Below are positions 34,740 through 44,258 of a stretch of 64,000 bases of DNA, one piece after another. Where the stretch lies: NCBI GenBank assembly GCA_964479045.1, contig CAYZJI010000002.1, forward strand, positions 1-64,000, given 5' to 3'. The stretch comes from 2-02-FULL-47-50 sp964479045. GTDB lineage: Bacteria > Pseudomonadota > Gammaproteobacteria > Eutrophobiales > Eutrophobiaceae. Both the position numbers and the translations under genes were made by a program. A model generated the notes under the pieces. It saw nothing but the letters and a program-made list of their open reading frames with translations. It ran no database searches and was not told the DNA's origin. Positions within the stretch are counted from its first letter, which is position 1, and the number at the start of each line of letters is the position of its first letter.

Positions 34740-36422
34740 ATGATTTATCAGACCGAGTTCTGGGGGTTTCTGTCCGGACTGGGGCTGTTCCTGTTCGGCA
34801 TGTTTCTGCTCGAGCAAGGTCTGCGCGGCCTGGGTTCCAGGCCCATGAAAAAATTCCTGCGAGAACAGACCGGTACTCCTTTACGTGGTGTTTTTACCGG
34901 CACTATTGTCACGGCGATTTTGCAGAGCAGTTCACTGGTAGGTCTGATTGTTCTGGCCTTTATCGGGGCCGGCATGCTCGAGCTGCGCAATGCGCTCGGT
35001 GTTATTCTGGGCAGCAATCTTGGCAGTACCTTTACCGGCTGGATGGTCACCATTATCGGCTTCAAGCTTGATCTGGTTGATTTTGCCAGGCCGATACTTG
35101 CTGTGGGGGCACTGACCACAGTTTTTATTTCGCGTGATACGCGTGCATTTTTGTATGGCAACGTGGTGCTTGGCATGGGCCTGTTATTGCTGGGGCTGGG
35201 TGAGATGACTGCCAGTATTACGGGTCTTGCTGCGAGCATTGATATGAGCCGGTATCTCGGCCACAGTAACTTTGTTTATTTTATTGGCGGCGTGTTGTTT
35301 ACAGCAGTGGTCCGTTCCAGTTCCATTACCATCATGATTTTGTTGAGCGCATTGCATTCAGGTGTAATCACCATTCATGAAGCCGCGCCGGTTGCCATCG
35401 GTGCTGATCTGGGGACCACCAGTACCATACTGCTGGCAGCATTGAAAGGTGAGGCGGAAAAACGCCGTGTGGCACTCTCGCATTTTTTCTTTAATCTGGT
35501 CACCGATCTCACAGCATTACTGATGTTGCCTTTACTGCTGTATGTCATAACCGATCTCATCTCACTGCAGGATCCGCTATATACGCTGGTAGCGTTTCAC
35601 TCCATATTCAATCTTATCGGGATTGTGGTGTTTATTCCCTTGCTTGGAAAGTTTATGCAATTTCTGGAATGGCTCGTGCCCGAAAGGGCGGAGGGTGCAG
35701 TGAAGTATTGCACACATATCCACAAGGTCCCGGCCCGGATTACCGATGCAGCAATTGAGGCCGTGCGCAAGGAACTGTTCTTGCTGATTGTGCAATCGAT
35801 GAAATTAAATCTGCATTGCTTCAAGCTGCATAGTGAAGAAGTGTTTCCGGAGGAGCTCAGGCAGAAGGACACATTCCATCAGGTATACGAAGATGGTTAT
35901 GCCCGGCTGAAACGCGCCGCCGGAGAGATTCTGGGATATACCTATGCTGTTCAGACTGAAAGCCAGGACAGGAAAGATTTGCATGAATTGATACAACTTA
36001 ACCACGCCCTCCGCAATGTCTCTTATGCAACCAAATTCATAAAAGACATCCGGCATAATCTGGTGGATTTCAGACATGCGCACCAGACAGCGATTAACAC
36101 GGCACAGCAGAATTTCCAGGGCAATACCCGGATTATTTATCACAAACTTTCCAGATTGTTGATTAACAAAAACCCGGAACTGGCCGAGGATCATTTTCTG
36201 GAACTTAAAACTGAACTGCGTGCCGGATACGAGAAATTTATCCAGAATATCTATGCAGTGACTGGTGAGGACAATATCAGTGCTGAGGAAAAATCCAGTT
36301 TGCTTAATTTAAACCGTGCCACCTACCTTTCCATAACCGCATTGATGGAAGCTGTCAGCGTTTATCTCCGCATTGATGAAAATCATAATGGGATGGAAAA
36401 ATCACCCGTTCATGCAGGCTGA
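34740..36422 (+). CDS. Na+/phosphate cotransporter (NptA family) with PhoU-like tail
   Basis: 560 residues. Residues 1-310 are membrane helices with the paired Na/Pi motifs: AILQSSSLVG (about residue 60) and AVVRSSSITI (about 190, where Gln is replaced by Arg), plus GSNLGSTFTG and GADLGTTSTI. Residues about 330-550 are a helical PhoU-like cytosolic region. It would carry phosphate, or export it, with sodium. It is the last gene of the attachment-CHAD-transporter set. Confidence 0.88.
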   Translation: MIYQTEFWGFLSGLGLFLFGMFLLEQGLRGLGSRPMKKFLREQTGTPLRGVFTGTIVTAILQSSSLVGLIVLAFIGAGMLELRNALGVILGSNLGSTFTGWMVTIIGFKLDLVDFARPILAVGALTTVFISRDTRAFLYGNVVLGMGLLLLGLGEMTASITGLAASIDMSRYLGHSNFVYFIGGVLFTAVVRSSSITIMILLSALHSGVITIHEAAPVAIGADLGTTSTILLAALKGEAEKRRVALSHFFFNLVTDLTALLMLPLLLYVITDLISLQDPLYTLVAFHSIFNLIGIVVFIPLLGKFMQFLEWLVPERAEGAVKYCTHIHKVPARITDAAIEAVRKELFLLIVQSMKLNLHCFKLHSEEVFPEELRQKDTFHQVYEDGYARLKRAAGEILGYTYAVQTESQDRKDLHELIQLNHALRNVSYATKFIKDIRHNLVDFRHAHQTAINTAQQNFQGNTRIIYHKLSRLLINKNPELAEDHFLELKTELRAGYEKFIQNIYAVTGEDNISAEEKSSLLNLNRATYLSITALMEAVSVYLRIDENHNGMEKSPVHAG

Positions 36423-36440
36423 GCTTTCGTGCAACGATGA

Positions 36441-36998
36441 TTAATCAGGGGTTTTCAACTCCACGTCCAGATTACTTAACCGTTTATACAACTGTTGTTT
36501 CCGTTTTACCGGCCAACGTCCATACAAAAAATATTCCATCGGCCGCCACATGGCGACCCAGCCGCCGATGATCAGGCTTTCGCGCAGGATCGTAATGAGA
36601 GTATTGCTGCTCAACTGCCCGATGAGTTGTGCAGCGGTAAGACAACTGGCCAGAAAGGCGAGACCGATGCCAAGGTCTTTCCAGCCCTGTTTGAGCAACT
36701 GACGGCTCTGCCATTCAATACGTTCCGTGCGGTAATTGAAATGATTCCTGACGGCCTCGGTCACGGCCTGTTCATTGATGTCTGCATTTGCGGCGTTTTG
36801 GACATGGATGGTCAACGTCATCTGTCTGGCCTGAGGCAATTCCGCAGCCCAGTCCACGATGAATTCTTCCGCTTCGACGTCCAGTTCTTTTTCCCTGAAC
36901 GGCGAAGGGTCCATGGAATTAAACAACTGGTTGATGTCCTGCAGGCGTAATTCAATATGACCGTTTGCAGTTTCGGTTTTTTGGACAGGCGCATTCAT
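36441..36998 (-). CDS. Hypothetical protein with two membrane helices
   Basis: 185 residues that I cannot place in a named family. The N-terminal half is soluble (IELRLQDINQLFNSMDPSPFREKELDVEAEEFIVDWAAEL), then LGIGLAFLASCLTAAQLIG and ITILRESLIIGGWVAMWRPMEYFLYG form a helical hairpin with a charged tail. The pattern FREKELDxxAEEFIVxWA recurs in proteobacterial proteins of unknown function. It is convergent with the transporter, with 18 bases between. Confidence 0.7.
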   Translation of the reverse strand: MNAPVQKTETANGHIELRLQDINQLFNSMDPSPFREKELDVEAEEFIVDWAAELPQARQMTLTIHVQNAANADINEQAVTEAVRNHFNYRTERIEWQSRQLLKQGWKDLGIGLAFLASCLTAAQLIGQLSSNTLITILRESLIIGGWVAMWRPMEYFLYGRWPVKRKQQLYKRLSNLDVELKTPD

Positions 36999-37012
36999 GG
37001 TGACAAAGACCG

Positions 37013-37486
37013 CTATAGGGTTCCGGTTTCGTAAATTAAAATTTTCTGTGGATACTGAATGATACTATCCTTGAGCAGATTCTCCAGTATTGTCCTGGAC
37101 GTTTGCCGGCTGATGCGGCCATGTGCAACCCCAAGCAATGGCATGGCCAGGATATAGATACGGAAATTCAGGCATTCCGTAAAAATACGCAACAGGCAGG
37201 CGGTTATCCATTCTTCCCGGCAGACGGGTTCCTGCTCCACATCGCAGGTAATGGCAGTAAATATTCTTGGTCTGGCGTCGTTGACCAGCACCGTGCCTGG
37301 TTCCAGCGAAGGCTGCACTTCCATGGCGGTGATCATGGTGGTATAGGATTCTTCAGGCTCAGTGATGACTGGCTTCATGTCAAGCAAGAGGGCTGCATCC
37401 TGCTCCCGCACGATGGCATCTATGCCGGCAGAATGCATACAGTCCGGTACTGTAATAATTTCCACCATTCCAATTTTTGTAATCAT
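37013..37486 (-). CDS. Hypothetical protein, faint macro-domain resemblance
   Basis: 157 residues. The C-terminal stretch RIYILAMPLLGVAHGRISRQTSRTILENLL resembles the PLLGxGxGG strand-loop-helix of macro domains, but the usual N-terminal motif is not clear, so this assignment is weak. The gene ends 15 bases before the next minus-strand gene and may be co-transcribed with it. The function is unknown. Confidence 0.5.
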   Translation of the reverse strand: MITKIGMVEIITVPDCMHSAGIDAIVREQDAALLLDMKPVITEPEESYTTMITAMEVQPSLEPGTVLVNDARPRIFTAITCDVEQEPVCREEWITACLLRIFTECLNFRIYILAMPLLGVAHGRISRQTSRTILENLLKDSIIQYPQKILIYETGTL

Positions 37487-37629
37487 GGTTGGCGTGACAT
37501 CAGGATAGGAGGCGATATGGTTAACGATCCGGGCAGCTCTCTCATGATATTATGGCAACAAATAGTGTATGGACAGCATTTCCCTGAATTATATTATTGC
37601 TTTTTTTACCTCCAGATTGAGCTGAACCA

Positions 37630-38931
37630 ATGGAAGACCTGACCCGCCTGACGATAAACCGTGATGACAAAAAAGGCCTGCGCCCGGTACGGCGGCGTGC
37701 GGGCAAATACTGGTTGCCAGTATTGGTTGCGGTCATCGTGATTGCATTTATCGTTAATTCAAAATTCCTGAACCCGGTGCCGCTGGTGGAAACCGCCAAT
37801 GTGGTTACGGCCTATCCATCACAGTCACTGGCGCTGTTTAATGCCACCGGTTATGTCGTGCCGCAGACCCGCGCCGATGTGGCATCCAAGGCCACCGGTC
37901 GGCTGGAAATCCTGCATGTGGAAGAAGGCAATGCCGTGAAAAAAGATCAGGTGCTGGCGCAACTGGAAAACCAGGATGTGACCGCCGTGATGGAACGGGC
38001 GCGTGCTACGTTGACATCTGTACGGGCTGCGGTCAATCAGGCCCAGGCCCGGCATGCAGAAGCACAGGCGCGCGTTGAAGAAGCGGAAGCTGAACTACGT
38101 GATGCAGAACGCGCACGCAAACGCACGGATGAATTGATTGGGAAAAAATATGTGACGCCGGAAGTGAACGATGCCGCCATCGCGCGACATGAAAAAGCCC
38201 AGGCGGCCATCGCCAGTGTGCGTGCGGCAGTCAAGGCCAGTACGGCCAATATCGCCTCTGCCGAAGCTGAAGTTACGGCGGCGGAAGCTGCAGCAAAGGA
38301 AGCCGAGGTTGCTGTGGAATATACATACATCCGTGCACCGTTTGATGGCGTGATCCTGTCCAAGCATGCGGACATTGGCGATGTGGTTGCACCGTTTGCA
38401 ACATCGGCGCAATCGAAAGGGTCTGTTGTTTCGATGGCAGATTTGTCCACGCTGCAGGTGGAGACAGATGTTTCAGAATCGAATCTCACCATGGTGCAGG
38501 TCGGGCAGCCCTGTGAAATCCAGCTCGATGCCTTGCCGGATGTACGGTTACGTGGTGAAGTGCATATGATCGTACCGACTGTCGATCGCACCAAGGCAAC
38601 CGTGCTGGTCAAAATTCGCTTTGTCGATAAAGACGAGCGCATCCTGCCAGACATGAGTGCGCGCGTGGCCTTTCTGAATCGTGCACTGGTGGACGATGAC
38701 AAGGTGCCGCGTATTGTCGTTGCACCAGCAGCCATCGTTACGCGCGATGGTCAGAGCGTGGTGTACCGGATTGAACAGGACAACATCGTGCGGGCAGTCA
38801 ATGTGACAACGGGTGGCGAGCTTGGTGAAATGACGATTATCAAGCAGGGGTTGAACAGTGGTGATCGGGTTGTACTGAATCCGCCGGAAAATCTGAAAGA
38901 CGGGATGCAGGTCAAATTGCCTACTGGCTGA
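37630..38931 (+). CDS. HlyD/MacA-type periplasmic adaptor of an ABC exporter
   Basis: 433 residues. A basic N-terminus leads to one membrane anchor (about 32-50, YWLPVLVAVIVIAFIV). Half-lipoyl motifs flank a long Ala/Glu-rich coiled-coil hairpin (about 120-225), and beta-barrel and membrane-proximal domains follow (YIRAPFDGVILSKHADIGDVV, then VAPAAIVTRDGQSVVYRI). It links an inner-membrane ABC unit to an outer-membrane channel. It starts a four-gene operon; the ATPase gene begins 2 bases after it. Confidence 0.88.
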   Translation: MEDLTRLTINRDDKKGLRPVRRRAGKYWLPVLVAVIVIAFIVNSKFLNPVPLVETANVVTAYPSQSLALFNATGYVVPQTRADVASKATGRLEILHVEEGNAVKKDQVLAQLENQDVTAVMERARATLTSVRAAVNQAQARHAEAQARVEEAEAELRDAERARKRTDELIGKKYVTPEVNDAAIARHEKAQAAIASVRAAVKASTANIASAEAEVTAAEAAAKEAEVAVEYTYIRAPFDGVILSKHADIGDVVAPFATSAQSKGSVVSMADLSTLQVETDVSESNLTMVQVGQPCEIQLDALPDVRLRGEVHMIVPTVDRTKATVLVKIRFVDKDERILPDMSARVAFLNRALVDDDKVPRIVVAPAAIVTRDGQSVVYRIEQDNIVRAVNVTTGGELGEMTIIKQGLNSGDRVVLNPPENLKDGMQVKLPTG

Positions 38932-38933
38932 AC

Positions 38934-39635
38934 ATGAAGCCGGTTGTCGACATACAGCATCTCTCCAAAGCCTACCAGCGCGGTGATCAGATCGTTCCCG
39001 TGTTGATGGACATCACGCTCAATATCATGGAAGGCAGTTTTGTGGCATTGATGGGACCTTCCGGTTCAGGCAAATCGACCTTGCTCAATCTGATTGCCGG
39101 CATCGACCGGCCGGACAGTGGTCAGCTGCATATCGCTGGTGTAGACATCACGGAATTGGGTGAATCCGAACTGGCCGACTGGCGTGCCAACAACGTCGGT
39201 TTCATTTTCCAGTTTTACAATCTCATGCCGGTGCTGACCGCCTTTGAGAATGTTGAACTGCCATTATTGTTGACCGATCTTTCCGGGCGTGAACGGCGCG
39301 AACATGTGGAACTGGTGCTGAATCTGGTGGGACTTTCCGATCGCCTGGATCATTATCCGTCGCAACTCTCCGGTGGTCAGCAACAGCGTGTCGCGATTGC
39401 CCGCGCATTGGTGACTGACCCCACGATCATTGTGGCAGACGAACCCACCGGCGATCTGGATCGCGTTTCCGCCCAGGAAATCCTGGATCTGCTGGAGCAG
39501 CTCAACAGGAACCTCGGCAAGACCATCATTATGGTGACGCACGATCAGCATGCAGCCGATCGCGCGGACACGATCCGCCATCTGGAAAAAGGGGAGTTGA
39601 TTAATGGCCATGATGTGGTTACTGCAACCCCATAA
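38934..39635 (+). CDS. ABC transporter ATPase, LolD/MacB type
   Basis: 233 residues with Walker A GPSGSGKST, Q-loop FIFQFYNLMP, signature LSGGQQQR, Walker B IIVADEPTGDLD and the His of MVTHDQHA. The X-loop and sequence place it with the type VII (MacB/LolD/FtsE) group, which powers mechanotransmission rather than transport through the membrane. It is encoded between its adaptor and two FtsX-like permeases. Confidence 0.92.
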   Translation: MKPVVDIQHLSKAYQRGDQIVPVLMDITLNIMEGSFVALMGPSGSGKSTLLNLIAGIDRPDSGQLHIAGVDITELGESELADWRANNVGFIFQFYNLMPVLTAFENVELPLLLTDLSGRERREHVELVLNLVGLSDRLDHYPSQLSGGQQQRVAIARALVTDPTIIVADEPTGDLDRVSAQEILDLLEQLNRNLGKTIIMVTHDQHAADRADTIRHLEKGELINGHDVVTATP

Positions 39636-39659
39636 CCAGTTCGCTCAGGAGCTGCATCT

Positions 39660-40820
39660 GTGATCTATCTGGTGAAACTGATATTTCGTAATGCCTTCCG
39701 GCATCCGTTGCGTACCTTGTTGACGGCCACCGGAATTGTAGTCGCGATCATGGCCTTTGGATTGTTACGCACCACCGTGGATGCCTGGTATGCCGGCGCC
39801 GAAGCCTCTTCGAGTTCTCGACTCATCACCCGTAACAAGAATTCGCTCGTGTTTACCCTGCCACTGCATTACTACAACAAGATCAAACAGGTCGAAGGTG
39901 TGGCCACAGTGAGTTATGCCGACTGGTTTGGTGGCATCTACATCGACAAGAAAAATTTCTTTCCGCAATTTGCGATTGAGCCGTCAAGTTATCTCGAACT
40001 GTATCCGGAATTTATTATTCCGCCTGATCAGAAGAAGGCTTTTATTCTGGATCGGGGCGGGGTGCTGGCCGGGCGCAAGGTCGCGGATAAATACGGCTGG
40101 GAAGTCGGTGATGTGATTCCGATCCAGGGCACGATCTATCCCGGCACCTGGAATTTTGTATTACGCGGCATTTATGAAGGTCGCGACAGCAAGGTGGATC
40201 AGACCCAGTTTTTCTTTCATTGGGAAAATCTCAACGAACGCATGAAACAGACCGCGCCGGACAAAACCAACCGCGTCGGCATTTATGTCGTCGGGATCAA
40301 AAATGCAGATGATGCGCCCCTCATCTCGCAACGTATTGATAAACTGTTTGCCAATTCCTATGCGGAATCGTTGACCGAGACCGAAAAGGCCTTCCAGTTG
40401 GGGTTTGTGTCAATGACGGAAGCTATTCTGCTGGTGATCGAGGTTGTGTCCTTTTTGATTATCGCCATCATCATGGCCGTGATGGCGAACACCATGGCGA
40501 TGACCGCGCGCGAACGCAAACGTGAATACGCTACTCTCAAAGCATTGGGCTTTCATGGCCGGTTTATTGTGGCACTGATCATCGGTGAATCCTTGTTGTT
40601 ATGTATTACGGCCGGCATTGCCGGAATCGCCTGCATCTATCCGGCCGCGGAATATGTCGGCAAAAAATTCGGGACCATATTTCCGATATTTAATGTGTCC
40701 GACAAGACGGTGTTGATGGCTGCTGTCGCCGCTGTGCTGGTGGGCGTGATTGCAGCCCTTGCACCGGCCTTGCGTGCCTCGACGATTTCGGTCACCGCGG
40801 GCATGCGGGAGGTGGCATGA
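39660..40820 (+). CDS. FtsX/MacB-like ABC permease, first of two
   Basis: 386 residues from a GTG with AGGAG upstream. One N-terminal membrane helix (about 15-40), a MacB-type periplasmic core domain (about 45-250) and three C-terminal helices (IEVVSFLIIAIIMAVMANTMAM, then LIIGESLLLCITAGIAGIACIY, then VLMAAVAAVLVGVIAALAPAL). ERKREYATLKALGF is the FtsX coupling helix. It overlaps the next permease gene by 4 bases (ATGA), so the two are made together and probably pair. Confidence 0.88.
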   Translation: MIYLVKLIFRNAFRHPLRTLLTATGIVVAIMAFGLLRTTVDAWYAGAEASSSSRLITRNKNSLVFTLPLHYYNKIKQVEGVATVSYADWFGGIYIDKKNFFPQFAIEPSSYLELYPEFIIPPDQKKAFILDRGGVLAGRKVADKYGWEVGDVIPIQGTIYPGTWNFVLRGIYEGRDSKVDQTQFFFHWENLNERMKQTAPDKTNRVGIYVVGIKNADDAPLISQRIDKLFANSYAESLTETEKAFQLGFVSMTEAILLVIEVVSFLIIAIIMAVMANTMAMTARERKREYATLKALGFHGRFIVALIIGESLLLCITAGIAGIACIYPAAEYVGKKFGTIFPIFNVSDKTVLMAAVAAVLVGVIAALAPALRASTISVTAGMREVA

Positions 40821-41986
40821 CCGGCATACCCTTCTCTTATATCGTTCGCAATCTGTGGGTGCGCAAACTCACTACATTTCTCACGGCGATGGGCATGGCA
40901 CTGGTCGTGTATGTATTTGCCACGGTATTGATGTTGTCCGCCGGACTGGATCGCACACTGATACAAACCGGGAGTGATGACAATGTTGTCGTCATCCGCC
41001 GTTCTGCTGAAACGGAAGTGCAAAGTGGTGTCGATCGTGAACAGGCGTCATTGATCGCAAGTCTCCCCGAAATTGCCTATGGCACAAATGGCGAACGCCT
41101 CGCCTCAAAAGAACTGGTGGTACTCATGGTGCTGGGCAAACGCGACAGCAACAAACCTTCGAATGTTACCATCCGTGGCTTGTCACAAACCGGACTCACC
41201 TTGCGGCCGCAGGTGAAAATCGTGCAGGGCAGGATGTTCCGGCCGGGTTCCGCCGAAATTATTGCCGGTCGCAAGATCGCGGAAGGCTTCAGCGGTGCAG
41301 GATTGGGAGAAACGATCAAACTCGGGCAACGGCACTGGACGGTCGTGGGTTTATTTGATGCCGGTAACACGGGCTTTGCTTCCGAGATCTGGGGGGATGT
41401 GGATCAGATGATGCCCGCGTTCCGGCGCGATGCGTATTCATCGGTCATGTTCAAACTGGCCAATGGTGATGATTTCAACCGTGTTGAAAAAAAACTGGAA
41501 GACGATCAGCGCCTCACCGTCGATGCTGATCGTGAACCGCGTTATTACGCCAAGCAATCCGAACTGATGTCCAATTTCCTGCGCATCCTCGGCACCATAC
41601 TCAGTACAATATTTTCGATAGGCGCAGTCATCGGCGCCATGATTACCATGTATGCGTCTGTCGCCAACCGCACGGCCGAGATTGGTACGTTACGTGCGAT
41701 CGGTTTCACCCGGAAAAATATCCTCAGTGCGTTTATGATCGAAGCATTATTGCTGAGCTTGCTGGGCGGTGTGATTGGATTGTTTATGGCATCGTTTATG
41801 CAATTTTTTACCGTATCCACCATGAACTGGCAGACATTTGCGGAACTGGCCTTTTCATTCACCATGACGCCGGAGGTGATTATGCAGGGACTGATATTTG
41901 CGTTATTCATGGGGTTTACCGGCGGAGTATTACCCGCATTGCAGGCGGCCCGGTTGAACATCATCGATGCGCTGCGCGCGGTTTGA
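40817..41986 (+). CDS. FtsX/MacB-like ABC permease, second of two
   Basis: 389 residues with the same plan as the gene before: one helix, a periplasmic core domain, three helices. The coupling helix is NRTAEIGTLRAIGFTRKNIL. The sequence differs enough that the pair is probably a heterodimer rather than a recent duplication. The exported substrate is unknown; relatives move lipids, lipoproteins, peptides or macrolides. Confidence 0.88.
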   Translation: MTGIPFSYIVRNLWVRKLTTFLTAMGMALVVYVFATVLMLSAGLDRTLIQTGSDDNVVVIRRSAETEVQSGVDREQASLIASLPEIAYGTNGERLASKELVVLMVLGKRDSNKPSNVTIRGLSQTGLTLRPQVKIVQGRMFRPGSAEIIAGRKIAEGFSGAGLGETIKLGQRHWTVVGLFDAGNTGFASEIWGDVDQMMPAFRRDAYSSVMFKLANGDDFNRVEKKLEDDQRLTVDADREPRYYAKQSELMSNFLRILGTILSTIFSIGAVIGAMITMYASVANRTAEIGTLRAIGFTRKNILSAFMIEALLLSLLGGVIGLFMASFMQFFTVSTMNWQTFAELAFSFTMTPEVIMQGLIFALFMGFTGGVLPALQAARLNIIDALRAV

Positions 41987-42007
41987 TGTATCAGGTATGA
42001 TGACACT

Positions 42008-42364
42008 ATGACGGATGCGTTAAACGATTTGCGGGAAAAACTGCGCCGGTTCGCGGAAGAGCGCGACTGGGATCAGTTTCATTCGCCGAAAAACCTGGCC
42101 ATGGCCCTGATTGTGGAAGCGGCGGAACTGGTCGAGCACTTTCAATGGATGACACAGGATGAAAGCCGCAACCTGCCCGCAGACAAGAAAGCTGAAGTCG
42201 AAGCCGAACTCGCGGACATCCTGATTTATCTGGTACGCATTGCCGACAAGCTGAACATTGATCTGCATACAGCAGCACTGGAAAAACTGCAGCACAATGC
42301 AGAAAAATATCCTGCTGATCAGGTGCGCGGCCTCTCAAAAAAATATACCGAATATCCAAAATGA
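42008..42364 (+). CDS. MazG-like nucleotide pyrophosphohydrolase (dCTPase type)
   Basis: 118 residues. The E-x-x-E and E-x-x-D metal-binding helices are seen in EAAELVEHFQWM and ELADILIYLVRIADKLNID, and the length is that of the RS21-C6/DCTPP1 branch. It would remove non-canonical nucleotides such as modified dCTP. It follows the exporter by 21 bases and may be its last gene or have its own promoter. Confidence 0.85.
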   Translation: MTDALNDLREKLRRFAEERDWDQFHSPKNLAMALIVEAAELVEHFQWMTQDESRNLPADKKAEVEAELADILIYLVRIADKLNIDLHTAALEKLQHNAEKYPADQVRGLSKKYTEYPK

Positions 42365-42440
42365 ACGTGAAACGTGAAACGTATCTCGTATCCCGGCATG
42401 TATTTTACACTTCACGCTTCACGAATAACGGGATACGCGT

Positions 42441-43298
42441 GTGTTAAGCTACCGCCACGGATTCCATGCCGGCAATTTCGTCGATGTGCACAAACACATC
42501 ACGCTGATGCTGTTGCTGGATGCATTAAAGAAAAAAGACACGCCCTTCTGCTATATCGATACGCACGCAGGTTGCGCCCATTATGATTTGCAGGATGAGT
42601 TCGCACAGAAAAACCGGGAATTTGAAACCGGTATCAGCCAGTTGTGGCAACTGACTGACATGCCGGAGTCTGTCAGGAACTATGTTGATCTGGTACGCGC
42701 ATTTGATCCGGCCAATAAAAAAGCCAAGGACCATCCGCATTATTATCCCGGTTCACCGGCCATCGCCCATGGTTTGTTGCGGCCACAGGACCGCATGGTG
42801 CTGATGGAACTGCACAATACCGAAGCACCTTTGCTGAAAGACTATTTTAGCGGCGATGATCAGGTGGGTGTGCATCATCGGGACGGCTTTGAAGGATTAC
42901 CGGGCTTGGTGCCGCCTAAGGAAAAACGCGGCCTCGTGTTGATTGACCCGGCCTATGAAGGTAAGGGTGAGTTTGAACGTGTGCTTGATGCCGTGACCGA
43001 AGCCTGGAAAAAATGGCCGACTGGTATGTATGCGATCTGGTATCCGGTACAGAAACGGCAGCCGGTCCCGCAGTTTCATTATGCGTTACGAAATTCCGGC
43101 ATCAAGAAGATCTTCATGCACGAGTTCAGCGTGATCCCGGACACCGAGCCCAATCGCCTGAGCGGCACCGGCATGGTGATCATCAATCCACCGTGGAAGT
43201 TTGATACTGAGATAAAGAAGCTGTTGAACTGGCTGGCGCCAGTCTCGGATCGGGGTAGTGGTACTGCACCGCGTTATGAGTGGCTGGTTCCTGAATAG
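42441..43298 (+). CDS. rlmJ: 23S rRNA (adenine2030-N6)-methyltransferase RlmJ
   Basis: 285 residues from a GTG. MLSYRHGFHAGNFVDVHKHI is the conserved RlmJ start. The catalytic motif is DPAYE (usually DPPYE) in VLIDPAYEGKGEFERVL, and YIDTHAGCAHYDL is motif I. It methylates A2030 of free 23S rRNA. The Pro-to-Ala change within the catalytic motif is unusual and noted. Confidence 0.9.
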   Translation: MLSYRHGFHAGNFVDVHKHITLMLLLDALKKKDTPFCYIDTHAGCAHYDLQDEFAQKNREFETGISQLWQLTDMPESVRNYVDLVRAFDPANKKAKDHPHYYPGSPAIAHGLLRPQDRMVLMELHNTEAPLLKDYFSGDDQVGVHHRDGFEGLPGLVPPKEKRGLVLIDPAYEGKGEFERVLDAVTEAWKKWPTGMYAIWYPVQKRQPVPQFHYALRNSGIKKIFMHEFSVIPDTEPNRLSGTGMVIINPPWKFDTEIKKLLNWLAPVSDRGSGTAPRYEWLVPE

Positions 43299-44114
43299 TC
43301 AGAAACACTCCCACACCGGTTTGCAGTCTTTAGGTAATGGTGGATATTTCCCCAGATCAGACCATTGCAGATCGGGTTGGTGGAAATCAGAGCCGCAGGA
43401 GGCGAGCAGATTTTTCTGATTGCAGATTTTGGCCAGATCGTTGGTCTGGTAACTCAGTTGTTTTCCGGAAATCACTTCCAATCCTTGCCCGCCAACTGCA
43501 ATAAAATCATCCAGCAGTTCGGTGAGTTTGGTGCGGGTCAGTTTGTATTTGAGTGGATGGGCCAGCACTGCGATACCGCCGGCATCCCGTACCCAGCTTG
43601 TAATCTGGTTCAGATCGGCCCAGTAGGTTTTGATGTCGCCGGATTTGGCATCCAGAAATTTATCAAAGGCGTGCTGAATGGATTTAGCTGCGCCAGTATT
43701 AACGAGATACTGGGCAAAATGTGGACGGCCAAGATTATCGTTATCGGCAATGGCACTCGCGCCTGCAAGGGCATCTTTTACGCCCTGCTTTTCCAGACGT
43801 TCTGCAATTTTTTCAGCGCGTAACCGGCGCGCCTGTTGCTGATGGGTGATACCTTCAGCTAATGCGGCACTGTCCAGGTCAACATTGAGCCCTACGATAT
43901 GGATGCCGATCTTTTTCCAGTAGGTGGAAAATTCAATGCCGGGGATAACGTTAATTGATGCAGCAGAGGTCTTCAGTTTCCGGTAAGCAGCGACAGTATC
44001 ATGATCGGTGATGGAAATGGTCTCGACACCATTGGCAACTGCACGTTGCAACAGTTCATCCGGCGACAGTTTGCCGTCGGAGATGTTGGTATGGGTGTGC
44101 AGGTCGATGTGCAT
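43299..44114 (-). CDS. rnm: PHP-domain 5'-3' exoribonuclease AM (YciV/TrpH family)
   Basis: 271 residues with the full PHP metal set: DLHTHTNISDG, ITDHDT, PGIEFS, HIVGLNVD, LAHP and CGSDFH. E. coli YciV (RNase AM) matures the 5' ends of 5S, 16S and 23S rRNA and acts on nucleotide ends. It is convergent with rlmJ, with no gap between the two stop codons. Confidence 0.88.
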   Translation of the reverse strand: MHIDLHTHTNISDGKLSPDELLQRAVANGVETISITDHDTVAAYRKLKTSAASINVIPGIEFSTYWKKIGIHIVGLNVDLDSAALAEGITHQQQARRLRAEKIAERLEKQGVKDALAGASAIADNDNLGRPHFAQYLVNTGAAKSIQHAFDKFLDAKSGDIKTYWADLNQITSWVRDAGGIAVLAHPLKYKLTRTKLTELLDDFIAVGGQGLEVISGKQLSYQTNDLAKICNQKNLLASCGSDFHQPDLQWSDLGKYPPLPKDCKPVWECF

Positions 44115-44133
44115 GATGAGTCATCTTATCATT

Positions 44134-44244
44134 GTCATTCTGGCGCAAGCCAGAATCCAGTAAACGGTTGTGCCCCCATCCTACCTTCCCCCAGAGGGGA
44201 AGGGGATACCGGCTCTCGTGCTTTGAGGCACGAGGCCGGAATGA
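44134..44244. repeat. Two palindromic repeats upstream of the RNase AM gene
   Basis: 44134-44160 has GTCATTCTGGCGCAAGCCAG then AATCCAG. 44203-44244 has ATACCGGCTCTCGTGCTTTG and its partner. Between them CCTTCCCCCAGAGGGGAAGG forms another palindrome. Confidence 0.65.
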
Positions 44245-44258
44245 CGAATTTTCAGGTT

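Noticed and set aside
38037..38735. 232-residue Ser/Ala/Thr-rich open frame on the minus strand
   Set aside because: It is the complement of the Ala/Glu-rich coiled coil of the HlyD-type adaptor, a usual source of false long frames.
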